From Filimonas effusa (GTDB lineage Bacteria > Bacteroidota > Bacteroidia > Chitinophagales > Chitinophagaceae): a stretch of DNA of 64,000 nucleotides. The first letter of the stretch is position 1, and each line of letters opens with the position of its first letter. Under the pieces are notes generated by a model. It saw nothing but the letters and a program-made list of their open reading frames with translations, was not told where the DNA came from and did not search any database. A program made the position numbers and the translations under genes. This document shows positions 35,107 through 45,098 of this stretch, piece after piece. The DNA lies in the NCBI RefSeq assembly GCF_004118675.1, contig NZ_SDHZ01000001.1, positions 1,178,001 through 1,242,000 of the forward strand. The letters are read 5' to 3'.

Positions 35107-36177
35107 ATGGAAATGATGAAAGCTGCCAGATGGCATAAGGCTAAGGACATTCGTATTGAACAAGTTGAAACACCGGGCAAACCGGCGGCACATCAAATTA
35201 AGATCCAGGTAAAATTTGCAGGCATTTGCGGTTCCGATCTGCATGAGTATTCACATGGCCCCATGCTGATACCAGTAGAAAAGCCGTATGCACTCAATGG
35301 ACACCAGGGAACAACAACGCTGGGGCATGAGTTTTCAGGAGTAGTAGAAGAAGTAGGAGATCAAGTTACACGTTTTAAAAAGGGAGATCGCGTGGTGGTA
35401 GAGCCGTTGTTCCGTAACCCGGATAGTGAATTCATCCCTAATGGCAAATACAATCTTTCGGAGCCGCTGGGCTTTGTTGGCTTAACGGCAAACGGAGGTT
35501 TCGCCAAATATGTATTGGTGGAAGATTATATGGTTTACAAGATCCCCGACAATGTAAGTTTTGAGCAGGGCGCTATTGTCGAACCTGCCGCCGTTGCTGT
35601 ATATGCCGTTAAAAACACCGGGCTTGAAATTGGACAAAACTGCGTCATCTTTGGTGCAGGCCCCATAGGCTTGCTTTGTCTCCTGGCTGCAAAAGCAGCA
35701 GGTGCAGCCAAAGTAATTGTAGTAGACGTGGCCGAAAAAAGACTCGAAAAAGCAAAAGAGCTGGGAGCTGATGCCGTTATCAGCGGCAAAGAAGCAGACG
35801 TGGCCGGTAAAGTAAAAGCAGCCAATGGGGGAGAAGGCCTCGATGTATTCATAGATGCCGCCGGCGTGCAGGTAACGCTTGATGCCGGCATACAAAGCCT
35901 CAAAAATGGCGGCGTAGCGCTTATAGTGGCCCTCTTCGGCAAACCGGCAACCATCAACGCCTTTGATCTCGTAGCCCGGGAAATCACCCTTAAAGGAGTT
36001 ATCGCTTACCGAAACATCTTCCCCGAAGTCATCAACCTTATCGCATCAGGCAAACTCCCCGTCGAAAAGCTAGTCACCAGCAAAATAATACTCGACAACA
36101 TCGTAAACGATGGATTCGAAGCATTGCTCAACAATCCGTCACAAGTGAAAATACTGGTTGATATAGAAAAAGGATAA
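35107..36177 (+). CDS. Zinc-type alcohol dehydrogenase, 2,3-butanediol dehydrogenase-like
   Basis: The 356-residue medium-chain dehydrogenase starts at ATG 35107 or at 35116 (MKAARWHKAKDIRIE). Catalytic zinc ligands are C41 in GICGSD and H74-E75 in LGHEFSG. The NAD(P)-binding motif is FGAGPIGLL. The order of segments (HGPMLIPVEKPYALNGHQGTTTLGHE) is typical for (R,R)-butanediol dehydrogenase, which interconverts acetoin and 2,3-butanediol. The lobe that usually holds the structural zinc has no cysteines here (EPLFRNPDSEFIPNGKYNLSEPLGF). The gene stands alone with its own terminator region. Confidence 0.85.
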   Translation: MEMMKAARWHKAKDIRIEQVETPGKPAAHQIKIQVKFAGICGSDLHEYSHGPMLIPVEKPYALNGHQGTTTLGHEFSGVVEEVGDQVTRFKKGDRVVVEPLFRNPDSEFIPNGKYNLSEPLGFVGLTANGGFAKYVLVEDYMVYKIPDNVSFEQGAIVEPAAVAVYAVKNTGLEIGQNCVIFGAGPIGLLCLLAAKAAGAAKVIVVDVAEKRLEKAKELGADAVISGKEADVAGKVKAANGGEGLDVFIDAAGVQVTLDAGIQSLKNGGVALIVALFGKPATINAFDLVAREITLKGVIAYRNIFPEVINLIASGKLPVEKLVTSKIILDNIVNDGFEALLNNPSQVKILVDIEKG

Positions 36178-36252
36178 CAACTCACTAAATTCGATGAGTT
36201 GTGCAGAAGCTCCCTACCGAAAGAACTTTTTTTTCCGGCACCCATAAAATGC

Positions 36253-36287
36253 TGAAAGCCGCCCGGATAACTAGCAGGCGGCTTTCA
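36253..36287. terminator. Hairpin between two convergent genes
   Basis: TGAAAGCCGCC pairs perfectly with GGCGGCTTTCA around a 13-base loop. Read on the minus strand a T-rich stretch (ATTTTAT) follows. It lies between the dehydrogenase stop (36177) and the GH127 stop (36346) and probably ends both transcripts. Confidence 0.75.
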
Positions 36288-36345
36288 AAGAAACGGTCTC
36301 ACACTTGTGTTGTAAAGACATTATTATGCGTATTGCACAACCGTT

Positions 36346-39300
36346 CTATTTTAATGTAACATCGAGATACACCGAATGACGGCCATATGTTTCGTAAAAT
36401 GGTTTAAACATTACATCACCAATAGTGAAATGCAACTGCTGAGGATTTCCCTTAATTGATTTACTCAGATCTCCGGCATCCAGGGTTATTTTACGCCACT
36501 CCGTTCTTGCTTCCGGCTCCTGGGCCGCCAGTAATATCGGGCCATAAAATAAACTCGCAATGTTCTGCTGATCCATTACCGGGTCAAGGTGAAATTGAAA
36601 TGGCATTTTCAACTCTATAGTATCACCGTCTTTCCAGTTGCGGCTTATTTTTAGATAAGTTCCCGGCTTTGCATGCAGCTTCTGTTCTGCACCGTTGATC
36701 TTTACAAAGAATCCTTTCGTTGCCCATCCCGGCACACGAACATAAAGATCAAATTTACCACTACCGTTTATCGTCAATCGTGTGTTATCTTCCTGCGGGA
36801 AATTGGTTTCCTGTGTCACAGCGATGTTGCGCTCCGTCCATTGAAGGGTCGAGGGAATGTATAAATTAACATACAACGCCTGGTCATCTTTACTCCTGAA
36901 ATAGATTGAATTCTGAAGTTTGGTACTGCTCTCTATTGCAGTACCATTGCAACAGGTAAAGCCACTCATATCCGGGTTGCTGAACTGTTTAACCGACCCA
37001 GGCCTTAATGGCACATGATAGGTATTGGCCGGATTGTCCTTGGCTACAGAAGCAAGAATATGATTGTATAACGTACGCTCATAATAATCCATCAACGCTG
37101 CACGCTGATCAAATAAGAACAGGTCGCTGGTCAGCTTAAGCATATTATACGAAGCACAGGTTTCGTTTTGCCCCCCGGAAGAAAAGCCATTTTCATACAA
37201 GGTCGCCGGCTGACTGATAAAACATTCCGCATTCGCAGGATTACGTGCGCCGGCAACGCCGCCGATGCTGTACATATAATCATTAACAGCTTTGTACCAG
37301 AAGTTGTCGGCTACTTTGTAATATTCAGGATTATTTGAAACACGATACATTTCAATACTTCCTACGATCTGTGGTATATGCTGGTTGGCATGTAACCCGC
37401 GGAAAATATCTACATTTTTTGCCAGCCCGTGCGAATGTGCCGTATCACCAAAGAACACCCTGACGTTATCGAACAACTGTGCAGTTTTCAGGTATTTCTG
37501 TTCCCCTGTGATCCTGTATAAGCGGGCCATGACTTCATTCATACCTCCAAACTCACCGGCGATATAAGTATTCCACATCTTTATAAGGGTATCCTTTGGC
37601 AGGCGGCTTAAGCGGGCATATACCCAGTCACTCATCCCAACAGCTGTCGCAAGTGCTTTTTTATTGCCGCTTACTTCATATACATCCATTAAGCCCGCAA
37701 GAATTTTATGTAATGTATAGTAAGGTGCCCAAACCTGGTTCTTCTGTCCGCCATATTTAGCACCATGCTCCAGCATGATAAACTGATCCGGAGGATAGGC
37801 ACTGATAAACCCTTTGCCCCAGTTCCAATAATCCGTCCTTATGCCCTCATCACTAAGATCTGAATCATAATTCGGTTTGCCAGGCCCATACGGAACAAGT
37901 GCAGGATCAGACACATGGAGCGAGCTGCCATCTTTCGGATTCCCGGCTAGTTGCGCCAGCTCATAAAGGGTATTTACCATATACTCCATTTTCCCGGCAA
38001 AATTTGCCTGGAGCAACTTGTCATATCCCGTGCCGGCATAAGCTTGCGCAATTGCTGTCAGATAATGTCCGGTTGCATGTCCTCTCAATTTGGTATCCTG
38101 GCTATCCCATACGCCCAAAGGTTTTGCACCCTGTGGCTGCTTTTGCCCAAAGGCATGGCGGAACATATAAAGAAATGAATTGGGATCAGTTTTAGCTAGT
38201 GTATCAATAAACTTGTTGCGGTTTTCTATGAACTGGGTGGCATGGTTATGCGCATCATTTTTAAGCGAAACCTGGTCCAGATTAAACGTAGCCAGCTTTA
38301 AAACCGGCGTGGTGATATTGCCGGCGTTTTTTACCGTAATAAACGCCCTTGGCTGGAAATGGGTTCCCGGCACACGACCCGTAACAATATAATTTCCCGG
38401 CTTTAGCACAGCGCTGTTATCAATGGGAGAGGGCCATATAACGCGCACATCAGGACCTTTTCGTCCCTGCCGGTAAGTTCCCTTTACATAACTCGGTATC
38501 CTTGGAAGACTTCCCACTTCTGTTTCCACTTTCACGTCACCTACCTGAATAAGATAGGCATTGTATAATTGAGCTTCTGTTGGTGAAAAATATGGCAGGT
38601 CGTCTTCATGTTTACCCGTTGTATTTACCACTCCGCCATTGACACCCCCACGGGAATTATTATAAATACCGGCAACCTGCCTTCTGCTAAGTGGAACTCG
38701 GTAAATGCGGAAATCATGTAGGAGAGCATTCAGGTTCGGATCTCCCGCCAGCAACGACTTTCCGATGTAAAGAAGTCTTTTTTCGCTCGATTGTTTACCA
38801 AATACTTCTGTCAGCTCCTGTGGAATATCTTTTGTTGCAGCCACAGGTTTGCTGTCTGCATAAATGATCATAGACTTCGAAGGAACATCTATCACAACAG
38901 CAATATGAACCCATTTATGCAGTTCCAGTGCCGGCGCAACAGCCGCGCTGTTATTTTGTTTCCCGGCTGTTATTGATGCCTGGTAACCCTTTTGATCATT
39001 TGTTCCGGCAGGAGATGCAACAAAATGCCTGGTGGCATCTTCTCCAAAATCAAATAAACGCTGGCCGGAGGCATTGGAACGAAGATAGATCCATCCGGAT
39101 ATACTGAGCGACTCCAGGTCCGTTAAAGCCGCACCAGGCAATGTAATGAAAGCATCGGCGCTGCCCGGTAAAGACAACACCTTTCCAAAACGATTGTCAT
39201 TAACAAACTTAACGTCGGCGCTTTGAGCCCTGGCATGCAGGTTATTACGCGACCAGTCTTTTAGATCTCCGTTAAACACATAACGCGCAATCATTCCCGT

Positions 39301-39414
39301 TTCACCGATCCCATCCAGTATCTGGTCGCCGTTCTGTGCCCGGGCGATAACGATACCCTGGATCATAACAGCTACAGACAAAATGACCCGCAGTAATAGT
39401 TTGTAGATTTTCAT
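36346..39414 (-). CDS. Exported GH127 (DUF1680) glycosidase with LamG-like domain
   Basis: The ATG at 39414 gives a signal peptide (MKIYKLLLRVILSVAVMIQG ... ARAQ) and 1022 residues. A concanavalin/LamG-like jelly roll covers about 35-230. A DUF1680/GH127 (alpha/alpha)6 barrel and beta domains cover about 370-1000. The zinc site of beta-L-arabinofuranosidase HypBA1 is recognisable as E751 and C753 in QNETCASYN and C821-C822 in TCCNGT. The enzyme would release arabinofuranose from plant glycans or glycoproteins, in the periplasm or at the surface. It stands downstream of, and on the same strand as, the efflux operon, but after a 137-base gap. Confidence 0.88.
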   Translation of the reverse strand: MKIYKLLLRVILSVAVMIQGIVIARAQNGDQILDGIGETGMIARYVFNGDLKDWSRNNLHARAQSADVKFVNDNRFGKVLSLPGSADAFITLPGAALTDLESLSISGWIYLRSNASGQRLFDFGEDATRHFVASPAGTNDQKGYQASITAGKQNNSAAVAPALELHKWVHIAVVIDVPSKSMIIYADSKPVAATKDIPQELTEVFGKQSSEKRLLYIGKSLLAGDPNLNALLHDFRIYRVPLSRRQVAGIYNNSRGGVNGGVVNTTGKHEDDLPYFSPTEAQLYNAYLIQVGDVKVETEVGSLPRIPSYVKGTYRQGRKGPDVRVIWPSPIDNSAVLKPGNYIVTGRVPGTHFQPRAFITVKNAGNITTPVLKLATFNLDQVSLKNDAHNHATQFIENRNKFIDTLAKTDPNSFLYMFRHAFGQKQPQGAKPLGVWDSQDTKLRGHATGHYLTAIAQAYAGTGYDKLLQANFAGKMEYMVNTLYELAQLAGNPKDGSSLHVSDPALVPYGPGKPNYDSDLSDEGIRTDYWNWGKGFISAYPPDQFIMLEHGAKYGGQKNQVWAPYYTLHKILAGLMDVYEVSGNKKALATAVGMSDWVYARLSRLPKDTLIKMWNTYIAGEFGGMNEVMARLYRITGEQKYLKTAQLFDNVRVFFGDTAHSHGLAKNVDIFRGLHANQHIPQIVGSIEMYRVSNNPEYYKVADNFWYKAVNDYMYSIGGVAGARNPANAECFISQPATLYENGFSSGGQNETCASYNMLKLTSDLFLFDQRAALMDYYERTLYNHILASVAKDNPANTYHVPLRPGSVKQFSNPDMSGFTCCNGTAIESSTKLQNSIYFRSKDDQALYVNLYIPSTLQWTERNIAVTQETNFPQEDNTRLTINGSGKFDLYVRVPGWATKGFFVKINGAEQKLHAKPGTYLKISRNWKDGDTIELKMPFQFHLDPVMDQQNIASLFYGPILLAAQEPEARTEWRKITLDAGDLSKSIKGNPQQLHFTIGDVMFKPFYETYGRHSVYLDVTLK

Positions 39415-39551
39415 ATTTGCATAATTTTCACCAATTGCCTTCTGTCTGTAGATCCCGCTTTGGCAATTCAAAATGAAACTATGAAGAATCTCTGTGTCGT
39501 TATAAGTATATTTTAGCTCATAATCAGATAATATTAACAGGCACTCTTTGC

Positions 39552-40835
39552 CTATTGTGCTTTGCCAATCATAAACTGGTAAGCAGCTGCCTTATTCCGG
39601 TAACCGGCTAACGCGGTTACCAGTTCGCTGCTTGCCTCCTGGTATAAAGCCTGGGCATCCATCAATTCCGTAATACTAGATAAGCCACTTGCGTAATTAT
39701 CCTGGCTTACTTTTAAGTTCTCCGTTGCCTGCGCCAGGTTCTCTATCGCAAAGGCTATCTGCTTCGTGGCATCCGATACATCGTACCACGATTTTGTAAT
39801 ACCCACCTTCAGTTGATTCTCTACATCTTCGAAACGATTTACCACAGCCTGCTCGCTTAGTGCTCTTTGTTTGAGCTTTTGCTTGCCTTTGCCCCACCAG
39901 TCAGAAATAGGAACGCTTACTGTACCCAGTGCCAGCGGCATAAACTTGCTGCCAATGCCGTTACCTACGCTCCCTGCTACTGCTGCATTCACGCCCACGG
40001 AAACGGTAGGCATATAATCCCCCTTGGTTAATTTGGTTTGTAGCTTTTCACCGCTTACCTGCATCTTCATAAGCGAATAATTGGTATTGGCCGAAAGGGT
40101 AAGATCCGGCCCCGCAGGATCGGGCAACATAAGCTGACTGGCATTTAACGTATCTTCCATGATCAACAGCGAATCGTAAGGCATCCCGGTATAAAAACAA
40201 AAATCGAGTAAAGCCAGTTTTCTCCCGTTTTCAAGTTTGCTTTTATTCAGCAACAACTTGCTCCGCTGCACCTTTACCTTTAACTGATCGTTACGGGCGA
40301 TAAGACCGGAAGCAAGAAGATCATTTTGCTGCTTTAATACTGTATCCAGCAAATGCTCGTTTGCAATGATCACCTTATACTGCTCCTGCAAATTTATCAG
40401 GTTCCAGTATTTTTGCTCTGTAAGCAATAGAACAGAATCGGTTGATTGCTGCGCTCTCACCCTGCTGGCTTCTAATTGCAGCGCAGCCAGTTCATTCGAC
40501 GTGCGCACTTTGCCACCTGCATACACAGGCTCCATAGCCTGTGCGCCGGTAAAATAAAAATTATCGATGCCCTGGGTAAGCAGGGGAGGAATAGGCGAAA
40601 TAAAATCCTTGAAACCCTGCGCCCCAACGCCAACTACCTGTACCGATGGGTAGTAAGCAGATTTGGCCGCCAATACATCGGCCTGCGCCGATTCTATACC
40701 CAAGGCGCCGTTCTTTATGGCTTTGCTGTAAGCAAGAGCCGCCTTTTTGCTCTCCGACAATGATATCGTCTTTTGCTGGCTATAGGTAGGCGCCGCAGCA
40801 AGAGCAGTAAACAATACTATGACTAATCTTTTCAT
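39552..40835 (-). CDS. TolC-family outer-membrane efflux protein
   Basis: The 427-residue protein starts at ATG 40835 with a signal peptide (MKRLVIVLFTALAAAPTYSQ). Two OEP repeats with long coiled helices follow (SESKKAALAYSKAIKNGALGIESAQADVLAAKSAYYPSV; DNYASGLSSITELMDAQALYQEASSEL); the second is the family hallmark. It forms the outer-membrane channel of the RND pump encoded just upstream (10-base gap). Confidence 0.9.
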   Translation of the reverse strand: MKRLVIVLFTALAAAPTYSQQKTISLSESKKAALAYSKAIKNGALGIESAQADVLAAKSAYYPSVQVVGVGAQGFKDFISPIPPLLTQGIDNFYFTGAQAMEPVYAGGKVRTSNELAALQLEASRVRAQQSTDSVLLLTEQKYWNLINLQEQYKVIIANEHLLDTVLKQQNDLLASGLIARNDQLKVKVQRSKLLLNKSKLENGRKLALLDFCFYTGMPYDSLLIMEDTLNASQLMLPDPAGPDLTLSANTNYSLMKMQVSGEKLQTKLTKGDYMPTVSVGVNAAVAGSVGNGIGSKFMPLALGTVSVPISDWWGKGKQKLKQRALSEQAVVNRFEDVENQLKVGITKSWYDVSDATKQIAFAIENLAQATENLKVSQDNYASGLSSITELMDAQALYQEASSELVTALAGYRNKAAAYQFMIGKAQ

Positions 40836-40845
40836 GATCTCTTTT

Positions 40846-43800
40846 TTAATGTACGGCCTCCGCTGCATTACGCTTTTGCTCTTCCTTATGAAAAAATAGC
40901 CAGTAAAGAGCAGGCAGCACAAACAGGGTTAACACCATAGACACCAGCAATCCAAAACATATAACCGTTCCCAGCGGCCCCCATAACGAAGAACGGCTGA
41001 TGATCATAGGTATCACCCCAACAGCAGCAGCAGTTGATGTTAGGAAAATAGGACGCATCCTGCGCTCTGCAGCAATCCTCGCAGCATCTTTCACACTGTA
41101 ACCTTCATTCTGCCTGAGCTCTTCTGCAAAATCGATAAGAATGATACCATTCCTGACCACTATACCACACAAGGCCAATAAACCTATAAACGAAGTAAAT
41201 CCAAAAGGATAACGCATTAACATCAAACCTAAGCCTGCCCCAAGCACACTCAAAGGCATGGTTGTAATACTAAGCAGCGCATATTTCACGTGTTTGAAAT
41301 GCCATACCAGGATGAGGAAGATAACGATGATGCTGATAAGAAGGGAGCCTGCCATAGGCCCTTCATTTTCTTTCTGCATCTCCAGCTCCCCGCCGTAACC
41401 TATATGGGTGCCCGCCGGTAACTGGATAGCCTCAACCTGGCCCTTAAACTTGTTCAGCAGGCTTGTAGCAACCTCTCCCTGTTTTACATCCATCCTAACA
41501 GTAAGTGTCCGCACTCCATTACGGCGTACTATCTGCCCATCCTGCCATTCAGCTTTCAGGTCTGCTACCTGGCGTAACGGAACAATAGTGCGGCTGGTTT
41601 GCACAGGTACGCTCAAATCCAGAAGTTCTTCAGTACTGGTCCTTACCTTTTTATCGGTTTTTACTTTTACATCCACAGCATAACCATTCTCCCATACCTG
41701 TGTTGCCTTCAGGCCCTGCATGTTCATGGCCACAACATTGGAGATATCTTCTTTCGTAACCCCCAAACGCGAAGCCTCCTCGTTATTGATATCAAGATGA
41801 ATCGCATGTTGAGGCTGTTCGTAATCAGTACGCACCCAAACAATACCCGGTTGCTTTTCAGCAATCCTTTTAACAGTATCTGCAGTACGCTTCAACACAG
41901 TAAGATCATTTCCCGATATACGCACTTCAATAGGAGCGGGAGCGCTGATCATATTCAGTTGCTTTAACCGCACATAAGCCATCGGAAAGGCATTGCCATA
42001 TTTCTCCGCATATTCAGAAAGGATTTCCTCTGTTGTCTTTTCCGTCGTTGTATTGATCAATATTTGGGCGTAATTCTTTGCAGGCAACTGCGGAGCATAA
42101 ACGGTATGGAAACGTGGAGAGGAGGTGCCAATAAAACTTGTATAGTTGGTGATACGTTTGTCGTTGGCCATAATACGCTCCATATGTTTCACAATACTAT
42201 CGGTTTGCTCCAGCCGCTGGCCGTTAGGCAGGTAGATCTCCATTGCAAACTGGTTGCGTTCTACCTTGGGAAACAACTGCTGCGGCAGCTTCGACATAAA
42301 GAAACCTCCTGCTATAATCGACAACACTCCCAATCCTATGGTAATAACATAATGGTCAATGGCATTACGTACCTGCTTATTAAACACCTTCTGTATCCTG
42401 TCAAGCAATGATTTTTTATCCGTCTTTTTATTACCATGTTGTAATCCCTTCTTTATGAAAAGTGTATTGAAATAGGGGACAAGCAACATCGAGATCACCA
42501 GTGAAAGTGTTAAGGCTATAATAATGGTGAACGGGAACACTTTGATAAAATCGGCGGCAATACCCGACATAAAGAAAATAAGCGGTGTAAAAGTGGCCGC
42601 AATAGCCAATGTAGCTGTAAATACCGAAGGGAACAGCTCTCTTGCACTTTCTTTGGCAGCATCCCACACGCTCATCCCATGATCAAGCTTTTCTATATGG
42701 TTGTCTATTACCACTATCGGATCATCAACTACAATACCCAGCACAATGATCAATGCAGCAAGGGTTACCGTATTTAGCTCCAGCCCAAAGGTGTACATAA
42801 GCGCCAGCGTCGCCGCAATGGTAATAGGAATAGTTGCCGCTGCCACCGCAGCCACACGAAACGGCAGCAGAAATACGGCAACTATTATAACTCCTATCAA
42901 CGCAAAGCCAAACTCCTTCATAAAGTGGCCTATGGACTCGTTAACCACCTCAGGTTGATTGGCTAGTTTTGACAACTTAATATCCGCCGGTAACCGCGGA
43001 CCTAATTCAGCCAGCTTTTTATCTACCTTCTCTCCAAAATGAACAATGTTCTTTCCAGCAGTCATCTCCATACTGATCACAATACACTTCGTCCCGTTTG
43101 CGGTTACATACGAATCAGGACTATCGTATTCGCGGGTAATGGTAGAAATATCCCGCAGCCTTACTACATTGCCATCCTTATCAGTCTTGATGATCTGGTT
43201 GGCCAGGTCGGTTTCTGTTTTAAAAAAGGAGGTAAGATGTATCGGCCGGTCTGCAGCATCACCTTCCAGTGTACCGGTAGGACTAATAGCGCCTTCTTTC
43301 TGCAAAGCCTGCATCAGGTAACCGGAAGTAATACCGTAGTTAATAAGCTTGTTGTTATCTACATAAATGCTGATCTGCTCATTTAAGCTGCCAACTCTTG
43401 TGATACGTGCCAGGTCCTCTATTTCACGTAACCCATCTTCTATATCCTCCACATTTTTTTGTAGTCCTTTGTAAGAGCGGGATGGCGATTCCACTGCCAG
43501 CAGTATTGCAGAAGTATTCCCATAATCACTGTTAACCATGATGCCTTTTACTTCCTGTGGCAACTGTGCCTTCAGCAACAATACGCCATTCTTGAGCTTG
43601 TTCCAGAAGGCTTTGGTATCGCCGCTGTTTACATTATTGGCTACTTCCACAAAAACATACATCATTCCATCACGGGAATAAGAATAGGTCTTTGCCTTGT
43701 TCACCTCATTAAAACTAAACAGGTATTCTTCTACCTTCTTCGTGAGTTGCTCCTCTACCTGCTGTGAGGATGCGCCGGGATAATACCCGATCACCAATCC

Positions 43801-43944
43801 CTGCCGTACCGTAAATTCAGGAAACTCGTTCCTGGGCATATTAAACAGCGCATATATTCCCACCAGGAACAAAACAGCCGCCAGCGATAGCGGAAAGGCC
43901 TTGAACCGCATGGCCCATTCCACTGCATTGCTTTTTAATTTCAT
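40846..43944 (-). CDS. RND efflux permease (AcrB/HAE1-like)
   Basis: The 1032-residue protein has the twelve membrane segments and two large periplasmic loops of RND pumps. The proton-relay pair is in GIVVDDPIVVIDNHIEKL. The C-terminal half repeats the fold (FGFTSFIGLLALCGIVVRNGIILIDFAEEL). It uses the proton gradient to expel drugs or other toxic molecules. It lies between the adaptor and TolC genes in one operon. Confidence 0.95.
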   Translation of the reverse strand: MKLKSNAVEWAMRFKAFPLSLAAVLFLVGIYALFNMPRNEFPEFTVRQGLVIGYYPGASSQQVEEQLTKKVEEYLFSFNEVNKAKTYSYSRDGMMYVFVEVANNVNSGDTKAFWNKLKNGVLLLKAQLPQEVKGIMVNSDYGNTSAILLAVESPSRSYKGLQKNVEDIEDGLREIEDLARITRVGSLNEQISIYVDNNKLINYGITSGYLMQALQKEGAISPTGTLEGDAADRPIHLTSFFKTETDLANQIIKTDKDGNVVRLRDISTITREYDSPDSYVTANGTKCIVISMEMTAGKNIVHFGEKVDKKLAELGPRLPADIKLSKLANQPEVVNESIGHFMKEFGFALIGVIIVAVFLLPFRVAAVAAATIPITIAATLALMYTFGLELNTVTLAALIIVLGIVVDDPIVVIDNHIEKLDHGMSVWDAAKESARELFPSVFTATLAIAATFTPLIFFMSGIAADFIKVFPFTIIIALTLSLVISMLLVPYFNTLFIKKGLQHGNKKTDKKSLLDRIQKVFNKQVRNAIDHYVITIGLGVLSIIAGGFFMSKLPQQLFPKVERNQFAMEIYLPNGQRLEQTDSIVKHMERIMANDKRITNYTSFIGTSSPRFHTVYAPQLPAKNYAQILINTTTEKTTEEILSEYAEKYGNAFPMAYVRLKQLNMISAPAPIEVRISGNDLTVLKRTADTVKRIAEKQPGIVWVRTDYEQPQHAIHLDINNEEASRLGVTKEDISNVVAMNMQGLKATQVWENGYAVDVKVKTDKKVRTSTEELLDLSVPVQTSRTIVPLRQVADLKAEWQDGQIVRRNGVRTLTVRMDVKQGEVATSLLNKFKGQVEAIQLPAGTHIGYGGELEMQKENEGPMAGSLLISIIVIFLILVWHFKHVKYALLSITTMPLSVLGAGLGLMLMRYPFGFTSFIGLLALCGIVVRNGIILIDFAEELRQNEGYSVKDAARIAAERRMRPIFLTSTAAAVGVIPMIISRSSLWGPLGTVICFGLLVSMVLTLFVLPALYWLFFHKEEQKRNAAEAVH

Positions 43945-43962
43945 AAAACTCCCTTATGCTGT

Positions 43963-45039
43963 TTATTGAGAAATAATTTGAATGGGAGAGCCATCTGTCA
44001 CCTTGTGAAAACCGGATATAATAACCCGTTCATCACCGGCTAGTCCGGAGGTGACTTCTATACCATTCTTGTATAAGCGGCCAGTAGTTACTTTTTTACG
44101 CACTGCCTGCTTGCCGCCTGCATCCGCTACAAAAACATACTGGCTGCCCGCTTCATCCACCTGTACAGCTTCCGCAGGTATAATCGTTTCGTGTTGTATG
44201 CTCGTAGTAGCTGCTGTTATGGCTTTTTCAAACTGAACCGTAGTAACCATGCCCGGCTTTAACGACTGGTCACTGTTGTTCACACGAACTTTTACAGTGT
44301 AGTTGGGACTGCCGCTGGTCGCCAGTACTGCCACTTCATCAACAGTACCGTTATAAGCCCTGTTATTTAAAGCAGATACGGTCACCTGTGCTTTGGTGCC
44401 TTTTTTGTAAGTGGCAACTTCTGCCTCAGGTACCGGTACAACAACCTGAACCGATGATATGTCCAATAACTGAACCACAGGCATGCCCGGCCCGGCGGTG
44501 CTGCCCGCTTCCATACGTTTGCTGCCTATGTAACCGCTTTGCGGCGCTACTATTCTGGTATGTACTATATTCTGGTAGGTTGCCTTCGCCGCCGCAGTAG
44601 CCTGCTCATATTTTGAACGGGCTTCTATCATCCTTATTTCTGCTATGCTTCCTTTTTTATAAACTTCGGCTATCCGGTTATAGTTTTCCTCGGCCAGCTT
44701 TACCTGGGCCTGCTGTGCATCATACTGGCTGCGATACGCCGTTTCATCTACCGTACCTATCAACTGCCCTTTGTTCACTAACTGCCCTTCTTTAACTGGT
44801 AACGACGTTACCGTACCTCCCACCTGGAAACTAAGATCTATTGTTTTCCCGGCCGTAACGGTACCCGTATATTCCAGGCTGCCCTTAGATGATGCTGCAG
44901 AAGAACTGTTAAGCGCCAACACAGCTACATTCACCGGGATCTTCGACACCGGTTGACCGGAATCATTTCCACACGAAACAATACCTGTTAATGCCATTCC
45001 AATAGCAAAAGGCCGGATCACTGACTTTACTCGTTGCAT
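43963..45039 (-). CDS. RND efflux periplasmic adaptor (MFP)
   Basis: ATG 45039 gives 358 residues with a lipoprotein signal (GMALTGIVSC); the frame extends to a TTG five codons upstream. Visible are the barrel-sandwich halves (VTAGKTIDLSFQVGGTVTSLPVKEGQLVNKGQLIGTVD and VAPQSGYIGSKRMEAGS), the helical hairpin between them, and beta-barrel and membrane-proximal domains. It links the pump to TolC. First gene of the operon, transcribed away from the TetR gene's end. Confidence 0.92.
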   Translation of the reverse strand: MQRVKSVIRPFAIGMALTGIVSCGNDSGQPVSKIPVNVAVLALNSSSAASSKGSLEYTGTVTAGKTIDLSFQVGGTVTSLPVKEGQLVNKGQLIGTVDETAYRSQYDAQQAQVKLAEENYNRIAEVYKKGSIAEIRMIEARSKYEQATAAAKATYQNIVHTRIVAPQSGYIGSKRMEAGSTAGPGMPVVQLLDISSVQVVVPVPEAEVATYKKGTKAQVTVSALNNRAYNGTVDEVAVLATSGSPNYTVKVRVNNSDQSLKPGMVTTVQFEKAITAATTSIQHETIIPAEAVQVDEAGSQYVFVADAGGKQAVRKKVTTGRLYKNGIEVTSGLAGDERVIISGFHKVTDGSPIQIISQ

Positions 45040-45066
45040 AGTTTCATTATTCAATTAGACACTATT

Positions 45067-45081
45067 TGTATTTTTGTCGAA
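45067..45081 (-). promoter_or_regulatory. Predicted TetR site upstream of the efflux operon
   Basis: Read on the minus strand this is TTCGACAAAAATACA, the same 15 bases as found at the start of the TetR gene (45692-45706, plus strand). It lies 28 bases before the adaptor ATG and would place the regulator over the pump promoter. Confidence 0.55.
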
Positions 45082-45098
45082 CCTGGTTGCAAAAAAAA

